DNA of 64,000 nt from Lichenicola sp964248625 (GCA_964248625.1 CAXTZG010000001.1:62001-126000), one strand, 5' to 3'; shown: positions 52,537-62,110, numbered from the stretch's first letter. Program-made: numbers and translations. Notes: a model not told the origin generated them from the sequence alone.

Positions 52537-54409
52537 CTACGCCCAGGGCGTGGCTTTCTTCTTGCTCAGGACACGGTCTAGATAGCTGGCTGCGCTGATC
52601 AGGGAGAGGTGGGTCAGCGCCTGAGGATAGTTGCCCTGCTGCCGGCCGGTCGGCGAGAGTTCCTCGGCGTAGAGACCCAGCGGATTTGCGTAACCGAGCA
52701 GCTTTTCGAACAGCAGCCGCGCCTCGCCCACGCGCCCCATCCGTGCCAGGCATTCGACGTACCAAAAAGAGCACGCGAGGAACGAACCCTCCTCGCCTTT
52801 GAGGCCGTCGAGTACCCGGTCCTCGGCGGTACGGCGGAAAACCAACGCGTCCTCCACCAGAGTACGCTGTATCAGTGCCATGGTGCCGATCCAGCGCGGA
52901 TCGCAAGGGGAGATGAAGCGGACCAGCGGCATCAGCAGCATGGAACCGTCGGGCGATTGTGCGTCAGGATAGGATACGAAGCTCTGCAGGTCCTCCCGCC
53001 AGAACTCCGTATGAATGGAACCATGGATCTCCAGTCGCAGCGCGTTCCAGTCGGGAAGCGGCGCTGGAAACGAACGCTTCTGCGCCAGCCGGACCGCACG
53101 GTCCACCGCGACCCAGCACATCACCCGGGAATGCAGGAAATGCTTGGCCTCACCCCGTCCCTCCCAGATACCGGCATCCGGACGGCGCCAGTTGTTGCCC
53201 AGCCAGTCCACGGCTTTGACGATTCCCTGCCAGTCTTCATAGGAAGAGGAGCGGCCGTACTTGTTGGCGAGATAGACGGAGTCCATCAATTCGCCATAGA
53301 TGTCGAGCTGGAACTGCTTGGACGCTGCGTTGCCGATCAGCACCGGACGGGACTGTTGGTGCCCCTCCCAATGATCGAGAGTCTGTTCAGGCAGGTTGCT
53401 CTCGCCACGCAGCGAATAAGCAACGTGCAGCCGTTCGCTTCCGTCCGATTGCCGGGCACGCGCAGCGATCCAGTCCACGAACTGCTCAACCTCCTCTGTC
53501 ATGCCCAGGCGGATGAATGCATACATGGCAAAGGACGCATCGCGTACCCAGACGAAGCGGTAGTCCCAATTGCGTTCGCCTCCGGCTTCCTCCGGCAGGC
53601 CGAAGGTTGCTGCGGCAACGGGCGCTCCATGCACCGCTGACGTGAGCAGCTTGAGCACCAGGGCCGAACGGGTCACCACCTCCCGCCAGCGCCCGGTATA
53701 TTGGGAACGATCCACCCAATGATGCCAGTAGGCCATCGTCTCGGAGAAGGTGCGGTCCGCCGCCGCACAGTCGGTCACCACAGGCGTGTCGTCGGGGTCA
53801 ACGTCCAGGAAGAAGCAGGCATCCTCCTCACGCTTCAGTCGAAACTCCGCGTAAAGATCGCCATCCGCTTCTCGCAGCGGCACAGTCGCGCGCAGACGCA
53901 GCCTGGGGCCATCGCCAGCCGGAAGAAATGTTCCGCTCGCATCCAGCGTATGGGTCGCGCGTCCATAGTCGAACCGCGGAGCACAGACCATGTTGAAGTC
54001 GAACTCTCCACGGATCACACGGATGCGGCGCTGCAGCCGCTGCGGACCGCCGGATTTATGAACCGGCATCAGGTCCGTCAACTCGGCGATGCCATCCTCC
54101 GACATGAAANNNNNNNNNNNNNNNNNNNNNNNNNNNNNNNNNNNNNNNNNNNNNNNNNNNNNNNNNNNNNNNCACATTCGTGTCCGGGAGATACATCTGC
54201 GACGTTCGCAGAGCGTCGTGCCGCGGCAGGATACGGAACGTGCCGCCGGCCTGGTCGAGCAGCGATGCGAACACGCTCGGGCTATCGAATTCGGGCAGGC
54301 AGAGGAAGGCGACGGCTCCGTCGCGTGCGATGACCGCTACGGTCCGGAGATCACCGATCACACCGTGATCCTCGATCGGCTGCGGCGTGCTGATGGGCAA
54401 AGCGGTCAT
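52537..54409 (-). CDS. GH15-family glucoamylase/trehalase-like glycoside hydrolase, interrupted by assembly gap
   Basis: Bacterial GH15-type enzyme of about 600 residues. The N-terminal domain starts PIEDHGVIGDLRTVAVIARDG. The (alpha/alpha)6 barrel contains ERNWDYRFVWVRDASFAMYA, NRxxRPDAGIWEGRG-type residues (RRPDAGIWEGRGEAKHF, with a catalytic Glu) and GLYAEELSPTGRQQGNYPQA near the end, which carries the second acid. It hydrolyses alpha-glucosidic bonds such as trehalose or glucans. It is cytosolic: no signal peptide. The 63-N gap falls after YLPDTNV and before FMSEDGIAEL. Relatives have about four residues there, and the frame requires a missing length of 3k+2. The start is ATG at 54409. 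Confidence 0.9.
54110..54172. other. Assembly gap (63 N)
   Basis: A run of 63 N in the GH15 gene. Frame analysis requires 3k+2 missing bases, and comparison with the family suggests only about 11, so the N count is a placeholder. Confidence 0.9.
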
Positions 54410-54581
54410 GAAAGATCCAGAACAAGGGAACGGGTTGCCAGGATCATGCTGTCACCGCCATATCGTATAGTCGGGAGGCCCCCCATGACTAGGTGGTTTC
54501 TGGCTCAGAGACCTGACAAGTCCGCTTCTTCCCGATCGATCACTGTCGGTCTGGGCAGACTCATACCTCCTTGTCGGTTGA

Positions 54582-54761
54582 TCAATCCAGAGAGGCGATG
54601 GCATCATCTTTCACCACGCCGACATCCGTCACTTCGGACACGGCCGCATGCCTGCGCAGGTCCGCCAGCAGCGCATCGCGGAATTTGATATCGGCCTTAT
54701 CATGCGCAGCCTGTCGTCGGCCATCATGTGATCCCACCTGATACGGTATGATCCGTGCCAT
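54582..54761 (-). pseudogene. Possible truncated BON-domain remnant
   Basis: A 59-codon frame (ATG at 54761) contains HDKADIKFRDALLADLRRHAA and VTDVGVVKDDAIASLD before a stop. The spacing of hydrophobic and Asp residues resembles the first half of a BON domain, where a KDGxVxLxG strand would normally continue. No ribosome site is evident. Most of 54410-54864 otherwise holds no gene. Treat as a weak lead. Confidence 0.25.
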
Positions 54762-54864
54762 CAACGACGAGCAACAGGCCCGCTTCATGGCAAGCTCTTG
54801 CTCTTCCGCCATGGCGCGAGGATCCGGAGTCGGGACAGCCCATGCCGGGCTGTCCCGTCGACGC

Positions 54865-55830
54865 TTACCGGCGGAGGGTGAAGGCCGAGACGTAGCGCGA
54901 CGTGTTGGCCTTCGTGATGAGAACGCAGTTGAACAGCTGCTTCTCATTCGCCACCCCAGTCTTGCCGGTCTTCAGGAACGTATCGGCTTCATCCACGGCT
55001 TTTGCCGCAAAGATCGCCACCGGCTGGAGCACGGTATATTGCAGCTCGCCCGCCTTGATCGCCGCGACTGCATCCGGCGAGCCATCGAAACCGCCGACCT
55101 TGATGCCCGACAGCTTTCCAGCCTCCTTCAGCGCCGCGATCGCACCAAGCGCCATCTCGTCATTGCCGCTGATGACGCCAATGATGTCGGGATGTGCCTG
55201 AAGCAGGTTCTGCATCTTGTCATGTCCCTGGGTCCGGTCCCAGTTGGCGACCTGCGAGCCGGACTTCGTGAGACCGGTATACTGGCTCAGCACAGTCTCG
55301 TATCCATTGGAGCGCGTCGCTGCATTGTTGTCGGATGGAGAGCCCAGGAGTTCGACATAGTTCCCTTTCTGCCCGACATCCTTTACCCACTGCTGCGCCC
55401 CGAGTGCTGCGCCCTGTGCATTGTTGGAAACGAGCTGCGCCTTGGCTAGGCCTTCCTGGTTGATCTCGGCATTGACAAGAAAAACCGGAATATTCGCCGC
55501 GATCGCACGCTTCACCGCTCCCACGGATCCGCTTGCATTGGCGGGATCCAGGATGATCGCCACCGACCGGTTGGTGATCGCCGTATCGATCAGGTTGGAC
55601 TCGGTATTGGTATCGCCCTTCGATGCGCCGACGCTCGCCTTGTAGCCAAGCTTCTGGGCCTCGGCAGACGCGACCTTGCCCTCGGTCAGCCAATACGGAT
55701 TCGAGGGATCGTTCACGACGATCGATATCAGCCCGCCCTGAGCAGCAGTCGCCGGATCGGGAAGAGCGGCGAAAGCCGGAGCTGCCAGCGCGAGCATCGT
55801 CAGCTTCAGAGATATTCTCATCTTGGACAT
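54865..55830 (-). CDS. Periplasmic sugar/polyol-binding protein (RbsB-like)
   Basis: 321-residue substrate-binding protein. The ATG at 55830 has GAAGGA 8 nt upstream and begins a signal peptide (MSKMRISLKLTMLALAAPAF to ATAA). The mature part has ISIVVNDPSNPYWLTEGKVA near residue 35, AITNRSVAIILDPANASGS near 88 and VISGNDEMALGAIAALKEAG near 215, as in ribose/polyol binders. It is the last gene of the minus-strand locus. With the nearby threitol-type dehydrogenase and erythrulose-type kinase, a tetritol ligand is plausible but unproven. Confidence 0.92.
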   Translation of the reverse strand: MSKMRISLKLTMLALAAPAFAALPDPATAAQGGLISIVVNDPSNPYWLTEGKVASAEAQKLGYKASVGASKGDTNTESNLIDTAITNRSVAIILDPANASGSVGAVKRAIAANIPVFLVNAEINQEGLAKAQLVSNNAQGAALGAQQWVKDVGQKGNYVELLGSPSDNNAATRSNGYETVLSQYTGLTKSGSQVANWDRTQGHDKMQNLLQAHPDIIGVISGNDEMALGAIAALKEAGKLSGIKVGGFDGSPDAVAAIKAGELQYTVLQPVAIFAAKAVDEADTFLKTGKTGVANEKQLFNCVLITKANTSRYVSAFTLRR

Positions 55831-55895
55831 GGTTTTTCCTTCGGGTTCGATAGGCTGACGGGGTGGCGAGTTTGAGGGCGACCTGGCCTTCTCGC

Positions 55896-56990
55896 TCATC
55901 CCGGCTGTGGAACAGGTGTCTGGCCGCCCGACATGGATCCGGCCCGCTTCGGCCGACGACGATATTGAACGGCATTCAGCAGCACAGCCAACACGATCAC
56001 AGCGCCGGTGAAAACCGTCTGCCAGTAGGACGAGATGCCGATGATGACCAGACCGTCGGACAGGAAGCCGATGACGAACGCGCCAAGCAGGGTTCCACGG
56101 ACATTGCCACGGCCGCCGGTCAGCGCCGCACCGCCAATTACAACGGCGGCAATGGCGGTCAGCTCATAGGACACGCCGGCTGTCGGTCCGGCCGAGGTCA
56201 GCTGGGACGACAAGATGAGACCAGCCGCAGCGGCACAGATACCGGACAGAACATAAACCGAGACTTGCACTCTCTTGACCGGAACGCCGGATAGTTCCGC
56301 AGCGCGCTCGTTGCCCCCGGAGGCATACAGCCATCGACCGAAGGCAGTGCGACTCAGCGCGACATTGCCGACAATCGCTACGACCGCCAGCACGACCACG
56401 CCAATCGGCACCCCGAACAGATGGTTGAAGCCGAGCCAGTTGAACCCGGTGTTCCCAAGCTCGGACTTGCCACCGAGATTGTTGTAGGTGAGGCCGTTGG
56501 TGATCAGCAGAGCGACACCGCGCGCCACATACATCACGCCCAGGGTGGCGACAAAGGCCGGAACCTTGAACCGCGCAACCAGCACACCGTTGATCAGGCC
56601 GACGCAGCCACCCAGGGCGCAGGTCAGAATCACCACCACCCACACCGGCGGATACAAGATGATGCCGAGCGAGCCCAGTGTCACGCCCTGCATCAGGAAC
56701 CCGGCAATGACGCCGCACAGCCCGAGCGTCGAGCCGACCGACAGATCGATGCCGCCGTTGAGGATGACCAGCAGCATGCCGATCGCGAGGATTCCGAAGA
56801 TGGCGACATGAGACGCCATGGTCAGGAAATTGCCGACGGAGAAGTAGTAGGGCGACAGGATCGAGAAGACGAGAATGATGGCAATGAGGGCGAAAAAAGC
56901 GCGACCCTCAAGCAACAGTCTACCCAGCTCCAGGTCAGCGGGCAGAATACCAGGGCGGCTGCGCCTGGTGGGTACCATCGTGTCTGTCAT
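55896..56990 (-). CDS. CUT2-type sugar/polyol ABC transporter permease
   Basis: 364-residue RbsC-like permease: VILNGGIDLSVGSTLGLCG near residue 78, the TLGVMYVARGVALLITNG region near 138, YASGGNERAAELSG near 215 and GGAALTGGRGNVRGT near 280. About ten membrane helices are present, with a hydrophilic 20-residue C-terminal tail containing Pro/Gly/Gln. Only one permease is present, so a homodimeric channel is expected. It sits between the binding-protein and ATPase genes of the tetritol-like locus. Confidence 0.92.
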   Translation of the reverse strand: MTDTMVPTRRSRPGILPADLELGRLLLEGRAFFALIAIILVFSILSPYYFSVGNFLTMASHVAIFGILAIGMLLVILNGGIDLSVGSTLGLCGVIAGFLMQGVTLGSLGIILYPPVWVVVILTCALGGCVGLINGVLVARFKVPAFVATLGVMYVARGVALLITNGLTYNNLGGKSELGNTGFNWLGFNHLFGVPIGVVVLAVVAIVGNVALSRTAFGRWLYASGGNERAAELSGVPVKRVQVSVYVLSGICAAAAGLILSSQLTSAGPTAGVSYELTAIAAVVIGGAALTGGRGNVRGTLLGAFVIGFLSDGLVIIGISSYWQTVFTGAVIVLAVLLNAVQYRRRPKRAGSMSGGQTPVPQPG

Positions 56991-57019
56991 GCTTGGGCGC
57001 TCTGGCTGTTGTTTCGTTG

Positions 57020-57766
57020 TCAGCTGACGACGGCTTCACCCGAGGCCGCCATGATGTCCTCCTTCGGAACATCAGGTCCGAACTCCGCCGAGATCCTGCC
57101 CCTGCGCATCACGATGATCCGGTGCGCGATACTCAGACACTCCTGCACTTCCGACGTCGAGAACACGACGGCAAGTCCCTGTGCGGCCTTCTCGCCAAGC
57201 AACCGGAAGACCTCCGCCTTCGCGCCGATGTCGATGCCGCGGCTGGGCTCGTCCAGCAGGATCATCTTGGGGTTCGTCGCCAGCATCTTGCCGATGACGA
57301 CCTTCTGCTGGTTGCCGCCCGACAGCGAGCCGATTGGAACGGCTCCGCCGGCCGTCTTGATGTGCACGTTGCGGATGGAGGCGTCGATCAGCGTCCGCTC
57401 CCGTGATGGAGAGGTCAGGAGCCGTCTGGTGAAGGCGCCGATGTTCGCAAGCGAAAGATTTCCTCCCACCGACATCGTCTGCACCAGACCGTCGCGCTGA
57501 CGGTCCTCGGGAACCAGCACAAGACCTTTGCTGATGCGGCCTGCAATGCTCAGTCCGGCAAGCTCCTGGCCTTCAAGGAATACCTGGCCACCGACCATCG
57601 GCACACGTCCGGCGACCGACTCCAGCAGCTCCGTGCGTCCGGCGCCCATCAACCCGTAGATGCACACGATCTCGCCTGCCCGCACGTCGAGCGACAGGTG
57701 ATCGACGACCAGGGTGCCCGAGCCCGACGTGTCGGCCACGCAGACATCGCGAACCGACAGCGTCAC
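57020..57766 (-). CDS. ABC transporter ATPase, second nucleotide-binding domain (separated by amber codon)
   Basis: 248 codons encoding the C-terminal half of an RbsA-like ATPase. It has the degenerate P-loop GLMGAGRTELLESVAG near residue 38, VPEDRQRDGL near 85, signature LSGGNQQKVVIGK near 150 and Walker B MILLDEPSRGID near 170. The reading frame is the same as that of the first half, with TAG at 57781-57779 four codons upstream of this GTG. If the GTG is used, a separate half-transporter is made; the ribosome site is weak (GGCGAG directly upstream). Readthrough or a sequencing error are alternatives. Confidence 0.8.
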   Translation of the reverse strand: MTLSVRDVCVADTSGSGTLVVDHLSLDVRAGEIVCIYGLMGAGRTELLESVAGRVPMVGGQVFLEGQELAGLSIAGRISKGLVLVPEDRQRDGLVQTMSVGGNLSLANIGAFTRRLLTSPSRERTLIDASIRNVHIKTAGGAVPIGSLSGGNQQKVVIGKMLATNPKMILLDEPSRGIDIGAKAEVFRLLGEKAAQGLAVVFSTSEVQECLSIAHRIIVMRRGRISAEFGPDVPKEDIMAASGEAVVS

Positions 57767-57778
57767 CTCGCCGAAGGC

Positions 57779-58561
57779 CTAGCCGCCCGGCGGCGAGCCA
57801 CGATCATAATGATCGCCCACCATGTTGCGGACGATCCACTGCAGATCGATGTCTCTTGCCTCCGCGGTCGCGGTGATCGTTCCATCACGCAGGACCACCG
57901 CATAGTCGGTGATCTGCAGCGCCTCCTCGAGATGATGGGAGATATAGACGATCGACACGCCGCGGCCGGTCAGGTCACGGATGACCTTGAACAGCACCTC
58001 GACCTCCGTGGCGCTGAGCGCCGACGTCGGCTCGTCCATGATCAGGATGCGTGCATCGACCGAAAGCGCGCGGGCGATCTCGACGATCTGCTGCTGCCCC
58101 AGGCGCAGATCCTCGACCAGGGTCATCGGATCGATGTCTTCCTCGAGCTCGGCCATCAGGGTCCTGGTCTGCCTGGCCTCCTCGGCGAAATCGACACCGG
58201 TCGCGTGACGCAGCTCGCGTCCGAGAAAGATGTTGTCGCGGACACTCAGGTTGGGCGCCAGGCTCAGTTCCTGGTGAATGATCGAGATGCCGTGATCGCG
58301 TGCCTCCACCGTGGACGAGAAGGTGACGCGACGGCCATCGAGGTCGATGTCTCCGGAGGTGGGTGTCACCACCCCCGACAGGATCTTCATCAGGGTAGAC
58401 TTGCCCGCGCCATTCTCGCCGAACAGCGTCGTGACCTTGCCGCGATGGATGTCGAAGTTCACACCTTTAAGGGCGTGCGTATTGCCATATGACTTGGCGA
58501 TGTTCCGCGCCGACAAGACGGGACCGTTGGGAATCGGCTGGACATCAAGTGCTGCACTCAT
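57779..58561 (-). CDS. ABC transporter ATPase, first nucleotide-binding domain (ends at in-frame amber)
   Basis: 260 residues of an RbsA-like ATPase's N-terminal half: Walker A GENGAGKSTLMKIL near residue 42, HQELSLAPNLSVRDNIFLG near 97, signature-like LRLGQQQIVEIARAL near 155 and Walker B ILIMDEPTSAL near 175. After VGDHYDRGSPPGG comes TAG; the same frame continues into the second domain, whose combined length would equal a normal 500-residue ATPase. The ATG overlaps the DUF2291 stop (ATGA). A single base change would restore the intact gene. Confidence 0.85.
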   Translation of the reverse strand: MSAALDVQPIPNGPVLSARNIAKSYGNTHALKGVNFDIHRGKVTTLFGENGAGKSTLMKILSGVVTPTSGDIDLDGRRVTFSSTVEARDHGISIIHQELSLAPNLSVRDNIFLGRELRHATGVDFAEEARQTRTLMAELEEDIDPMTLVEDLRLGQQQIVEIARALSVDARILIMDEPTSALSATEVEVLFKVIRDLTGRGVSIVYISHHLEEALQITDYAVVLRDGTITATAEARDIDLQWIVRNMVGDHYDRGSPPGG

Positions 58562-59190
58562 TGTACGTCCAGCTTCACCGGAGTGACCAGCCAGGTTGCC
58601 ATATCGGTCAACTGGAAGACCCCGACCACCGAGATGGTCTTCCCGGTGAGAGTGCTGGTGCCGAGCTTCGACAGGACCTGTTGCTTCATCTCCTTGTTCA
58701 GGGCCGATCCAGCATTCTGGTATTCGATCTGGTTGCTGAACTGTCCGAACGTGATCGCCCCCGTGGCATCGCGCAGATCGGTCCCGGAGATCGCCGGGCC
58801 GGTCTGCACGGTCACCTGCACCGTATTCGGCATGCCGGGAACAGCGACATCGTAGACGCCGAAATCCTGCTTGCCGACCTTGCCCGTGAACTTGACGGGT
58901 ATTTCCGGACCGGCATCCGCAGCGACGCCATACTGCTTTGCGGCCGCATCCTGATCCTTGGCAAGAGCCGCTGCCACGGTCGCCGCGTCGGTGGCGTGGC
59001 TCTCGACGAGGGCCTGCACCTTCGGAAACTCCGATCTCCCGTAGGTTGCCGGGGAGAACACGTCGGATCTTACGTCCGCAGTCGAGCCTATCCTGACGAC
59101 CTTGGTATCGATCGCCATCGCGCCCAGCAGGATGACGGCCGCACCCGAAGCCAGGGCGAGGCGGATAGCTGACCTGGTGGCCTGGGTCAT
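58558..59190 (-). CDS. DUF2291 family protein
   Basis: 210-residue protein with one N-terminal membrane or signal segment (LALASGAAVILLGAMAIDTKVVRIG) and a periplasmic body containing YGRSEFPKVQALVESHATDA and FGVYDVAVPG. DUF2291 genes are found in sugar/polyol ABC operons, and a role in transporter assembly or binding-protein function has been suggested by context only. I chose the ATG at 59190 because it starts just before the hydrophobic segment. No lipobox Cys is visible. It overlaps the ATPase start. Confidence 0.78.
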   Translation of the reverse strand: MTQATRSAIRLALASGAAVILLGAMAIDTKVVRIGSTADVRSDVFSPATYGRSEFPKVQALVESHATDAATVAAALAKDQDAAAKQYGVAADAGPEIPVKFTGKVGKQDFGVYDVAVPGMPNTVQVTVQTGPAISGTDLRDATGAITFGQFSNQIEYQNAGSALNKEMKQQVLSKLGTSTLTGKTISVVGVFQLTDMATWLVTPVKLDVQ

Positions 59191-59304
59191 CGTTGCGCCA
59201 AGGGCGCGGTATCGCGGCAAGAAAGGTCGGTCTGCTTCATCGGGCCTTCTGCCTATGATCCTGCGCGTATGGGCTGGAGTGAAGCCTGCGCCGTCCGCGA
59301 CTGC

Positions 59305-60417
59305 TCATTCAGGGATCAGGATGATCTTGATCGAGCCTTCGCCCTTCTTCATCAGATCGAAGCCGTGCTTGAACTCCGACAGCGGAAGCTTGTGCGTCAC
59401 CACGCCTTCGGTCGGCAGGCGGCCGTCGCCGATCGCGGCGATGGTGAGCGGATAGCAGTACGGCCCAAGATGCGCGCCATACAGATCGAGCTGCTTGCGG
59501 TCGCTGATGATCGACCAGTCGGCGGTGACCTCATGGCCGAACACCGAGAACTCGACGAAGCGGCCGAGCTTGCGGATCATGTTCAGGCCCTGCGTCACGC
59601 TCGACTCGTGGCCGGTCGCCTCGATATAGACGTCGCAGCCATAGCCGTCGGTGAGTTCCTTCACCTTGGTGACCACGTCCTCCTTGAACGGGTTCATGAC
59701 GATGTCGGCGCCGAACTTCTTGGCCAGCTCAAGACGGTCGTCCTTGGCGTCCAGCACGATCAGCGTCGACGGGTTCTTCAGGCGCGCCGCCCCCACCATG
59801 CCGAGACCGAGCGGTCCGGCGCCGGACAGCACCACCACGTCGTCGAGCTGGATCAGGCCGCGATTGACCGCATGCACCGAGCAGGCATAGGGCTCGACCA
59901 GCACCGCCTTCTCCATCGGGATGCCGTCCGGCACCTTGTGGGTGCGGCTCTCCTTGGGGAACCGCATGTACTTGGCCATGCCGCCATTGACGTTGTTCTG
60001 GAACCCGTAGACGTCGTGCTTCTCGCACATCCAGTATTCGCCGCGGCTGCAGTAACGGCAATGCTCGCAGGGCACGATCTGCTCGGAGATCAACCGGTCG
60101 CCGACCTTGTACTTTCCGGCGGCGGCGACGTTGGCGCCCACCTCGACGGCGCGGCCCAGGAACTCGTGCCCCGGGATCATCGGCGCCTTGACGTAGCGGG
60201 ACTGACCCTTGTTGTCTCCCCAGAACGACGGCGCACCCTGGAACGTCTTGATGTCGCTGGCGCAGATGCCGCAGGCCTCGACCTCGATGATGATGTCGTC
60301 CGGACCCGCCCGCGGCACGTCGACCTCCTCGAGCCGGTAGTCGCCGGGCTCATAGGCGACGACGGCCATCATCCTGGCCGGCAGTGTCACGGAAGGGGTG
60401 GCGGTCAGTGTGTCCAT
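59305..60417 (-). CDS. Erythritol/L-threitol dehydrogenase-like zinc alcohol dehydrogenase
   Basis: 370-residue medium-chain dehydrogenase. The zinc motifs are CGICASDIKTFQGA near residue 42 and PGHEFLGR near 80, with a structural cysteine cluster (C-x2-C-x2-C-x7-C) near 112-125, the dinucleotide site VVVLSGAGPLGLGMVGAAR near 190 and the segment DWSIISDRKQLDLYGAHLGP near 300. The last segment closely resembles the mycobacterial enzyme annotated erythritol/L-threitol dehydrogenase. Its likely product is L-erythrulose, which the adjacent DhaK/DhaL-type kinase could phosphorylate. The ATG at 60417 has GGGAG about 6 nt upstream. Confidence 0.88.
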   Translation of the reverse strand: MDTLTATPSVTLPARMMAVVAYEPGDYRLEEVDVPRAGPDDIIIEVEACGICASDIKTFQGAPSFWGDNKGQSRYVKAPMIPGHEFLGRAVEVGANVAAAGKYKVGDRLISEQIVPCEHCRYCSRGEYWMCEKHDVYGFQNNVNGGMAKYMRFPKESRTHKVPDGIPMEKAVLVEPYACSVHAVNRGLIQLDDVVVLSGAGPLGLGMVGAARLKNPSTLIVLDAKDDRLELAKKFGADIVMNPFKEDVVTKVKELTDGYGCDVYIEATGHESSVTQGLNMIRKLGRFVEFSVFGHEVTADWSIISDRKQLDLYGAHLGPYCYPLTIAAIGDGRLPTEGVVTHKLPLSEFKHGFDLMKKGEGSIKIILIPE

Positions 60418-60448
60418 GGGACGCTCCCTGTCAGAGGCGTGAAGCAGA

Positions 60449-61096
60449 TCAGCTGGCCAGGCGCTGCGACAGCCCGTCTGCCAGCGTGCGGAGAATGAGC
60501 TCGCACGAGGCGGCGCCGGCATCGAGCACGCCGCGCGAACGCTCGCCGAGGCGGCTGGCGCGACCGAGCTTGGCGACCATGTCCCGCGTGGATTCCAGCC
60601 CCTCGGCCGCTGCGGTGCGCAGCGCCGCCAGGCAGTCCGGGAACCCGTCACCCGCCCCGGCCGCCTGCTCAAACGCCTGCAGCGACGGCGTCAGCACGTC
60701 GATCAGGGTCTTGTCCCCGACCTTGGCCTCGCCGAGATCGACGATGGCGGCCTCGCCTGCGCGCAGCATGACCAGGAACCCGTCGCGGTCGAGCTCGCTG
60801 CGGCCGGCCAGCGTGTCGGACATCTCGGTGAAGAAGGAGCCGTAGAGCGGGCCCATTGAGCCGCCTATGTCGCCCAGCAGCGTGTCGCCGACGGTAGCAA
60901 AACCCTCAGCCAGATCGAACGGCTTATCCTGCAGCCGCTCCAGCACCAGCCGGAAGCCTTTGGCCATGTTGATGCCATGGTCACCGTCGCCGGTGGCCGC
61001 GTCGATCTCCGACAGCCTGTCCTTCTCCTGCACCACCGCTCGGGCGATATCGAGAGTGATCGGGCCCGCCTCGAGCAGGGAAACCGTGTCGGGCAT
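60449..61096 (-). CDS. dhaL: DhaL-type kinase subunit (dihydroxyacetone/erythrulose kinase, ATP-binding part)
   Basis: 215-residue ATP-binding subunit. It has the Asp ligand motif IDAATGDGDHGINMAKG near residue 32 (binds Mg-ATP), GDTLLGDIGGSMGPLYGSFF near 70 and GRASRLGERSRGVLDAGA near 185. In the enzyme pair this subunit supplies phosphate to the ketose bound to DhaK. No phosphotransferase (DhaM) gene is present, so ATP rather than PEP is the probable donor. It follows DhaK by 12 nt. Confidence 0.9.
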   Translation of the reverse strand: MPDTVSLLEAGPITLDIARAVVQEKDRLSEIDAATGDGDHGINMAKGFRLVLERLQDKPFDLAEGFATVGDTLLGDIGGSMGPLYGSFFTEMSDTLAGRSELDRDGFLVMLRAGEAAIVDLGEAKVGDKTLIDVLTPSLQAFEQAAGAGDGFPDCLAALRTAAAEGLESTRDMVAKLGRASRLGERSRGVLDAGAASCELILRTLADGLSQRLAS

Positions 61097-61108
61097 CGGC
61101 GTCGCTCC

Positions 61109-62110
61109 TCAGCTGCCGGTCACGGTCAGGCCGATCGAGCGCGCCGGCGCACGCAGCAGCCGGTCGAGTTCCGGATCGAGCCGGGTCAGCGTCACCGAAA
61201 CGCCCATCATCTCCAGCGACGTGAAGTAGTTGCCGACGAAGCGGTGGCGCGGCGTGATGTTGCGCGCCCGCAGCATCTCGTCGACATGGCCATAGAGCAG
61301 ATACAGCTCCATCAGCGGCGTGGCGCCCAGGCCGGAGATCAGCACCGACACGTCCTCGCCGTCGAACGGCAGGTCGGCCAGGATCTTGTCCAGCATGATG
61401 CCGGCCATCTCCTTCGCAGGCGCCACCGGAAGCACCGCGATGCCGTGCTCGCCATGGTGGCCGATGCCGACCTCCATGGTGCCGGTCTCGATGGTGAAGT
61501 TGGGCTTGCCGTTAGCCGGGATGGTGCAGGCCGACAGGCCGATGCCGATGGAGCGGGTATTGTCGATCATCTTGCGTGCCGAGGCGATGACTTCGCCAAG
61601 ATCGGCACCTTCGGCCGCCCGGGCGCCGCCGGCCTTCCACATCAGGATCTCGCCTGCGACGCCGCGACGCTTGTCGGCCTCGTCTGCCGAAGCGGATGCG
61701 ACATCGTCGTTGGCAACGACGGTCTCGACCCGGATGCCGTCCTTGGCCGCCAGCTTCACCGCCATCTTCACGTTCATGTTGTCGCCGGCATAGTTGCCAT
61801 ACAGACAGGCAACGCCCTGGCCCTGATCGGCCTCCTGAAACGCCACGTGGAAGCTCTTTGCCGTCGGTGAGGCAAACACTTCGCCGACGGCGACCGTGTC
61901 GACCAGTCCCGGTCCGACGTAACCGAGAAAGGCCGGCTCGTGGCCCGACCCGCCGCCGGTCACGACGCCGACACGTGGCGTCCGGGCCGTTGCGGCACTG
62001 CGCAGCACGCGTGGATGGTCGGTGGCGGCAAGCAGATCCGGATGCGCGCGGAGCACGCCGGCCAGACAGTCTTCCGTCACCTGGTCCGGATCGTTGATGA
62101 CGCGGTTCAT
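61109..62110 (-). CDS. dhaK: DhaK-type kinase subunit (ketose-binding part)
   Basis: 333-residue substrate-binding subunit. The N terminus MNRVINDPDQVTEDCLAG leads to GVVTGGGSGHEPAFLGYVG near residue 48, GNYAGDNMNVKMA near 105 and MEVGIGHHGEHGI near 215, whose His forms the hemiaminal with the ketone. Family members phosphorylate dihydroxyacetone or erythrulose; the neighbouring threitol-type dehydrogenase favours erythrulose. The frame is open upstream, but ATG 62110 with GGGAGGG upstream is the natural start. Combined with DhaL the pair equals a split Dak kinase. Confidence 0.9.
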   Translation of the reverse strand: MNRVINDPDQVTEDCLAGVLRAHPDLLAATDHPRVLRSAATARTPRVGVVTGGGSGHEPAFLGYVGPGLVDTVAVGEVFASPTAKSFHVAFQEADQGQGVACLYGNYAGDNMNVKMAVKLAAKDGIRVETVVANDDVASASADEADKRRGVAGEILMWKAGGARAAEGADLGEVIASARKMIDNTRSIGIGLSACTIPANGKPNFTIETGTMEVGIGHHGEHGIAVLPVAPAKEMAGIMLDKILADLPFDGEDVSVLISGLGATPLMELYLLYGHVDEMLRARNITPRHRFVGNYFTSLEMMGVSVTLTRLDPELDRLLRAPARSIGLTVTGS

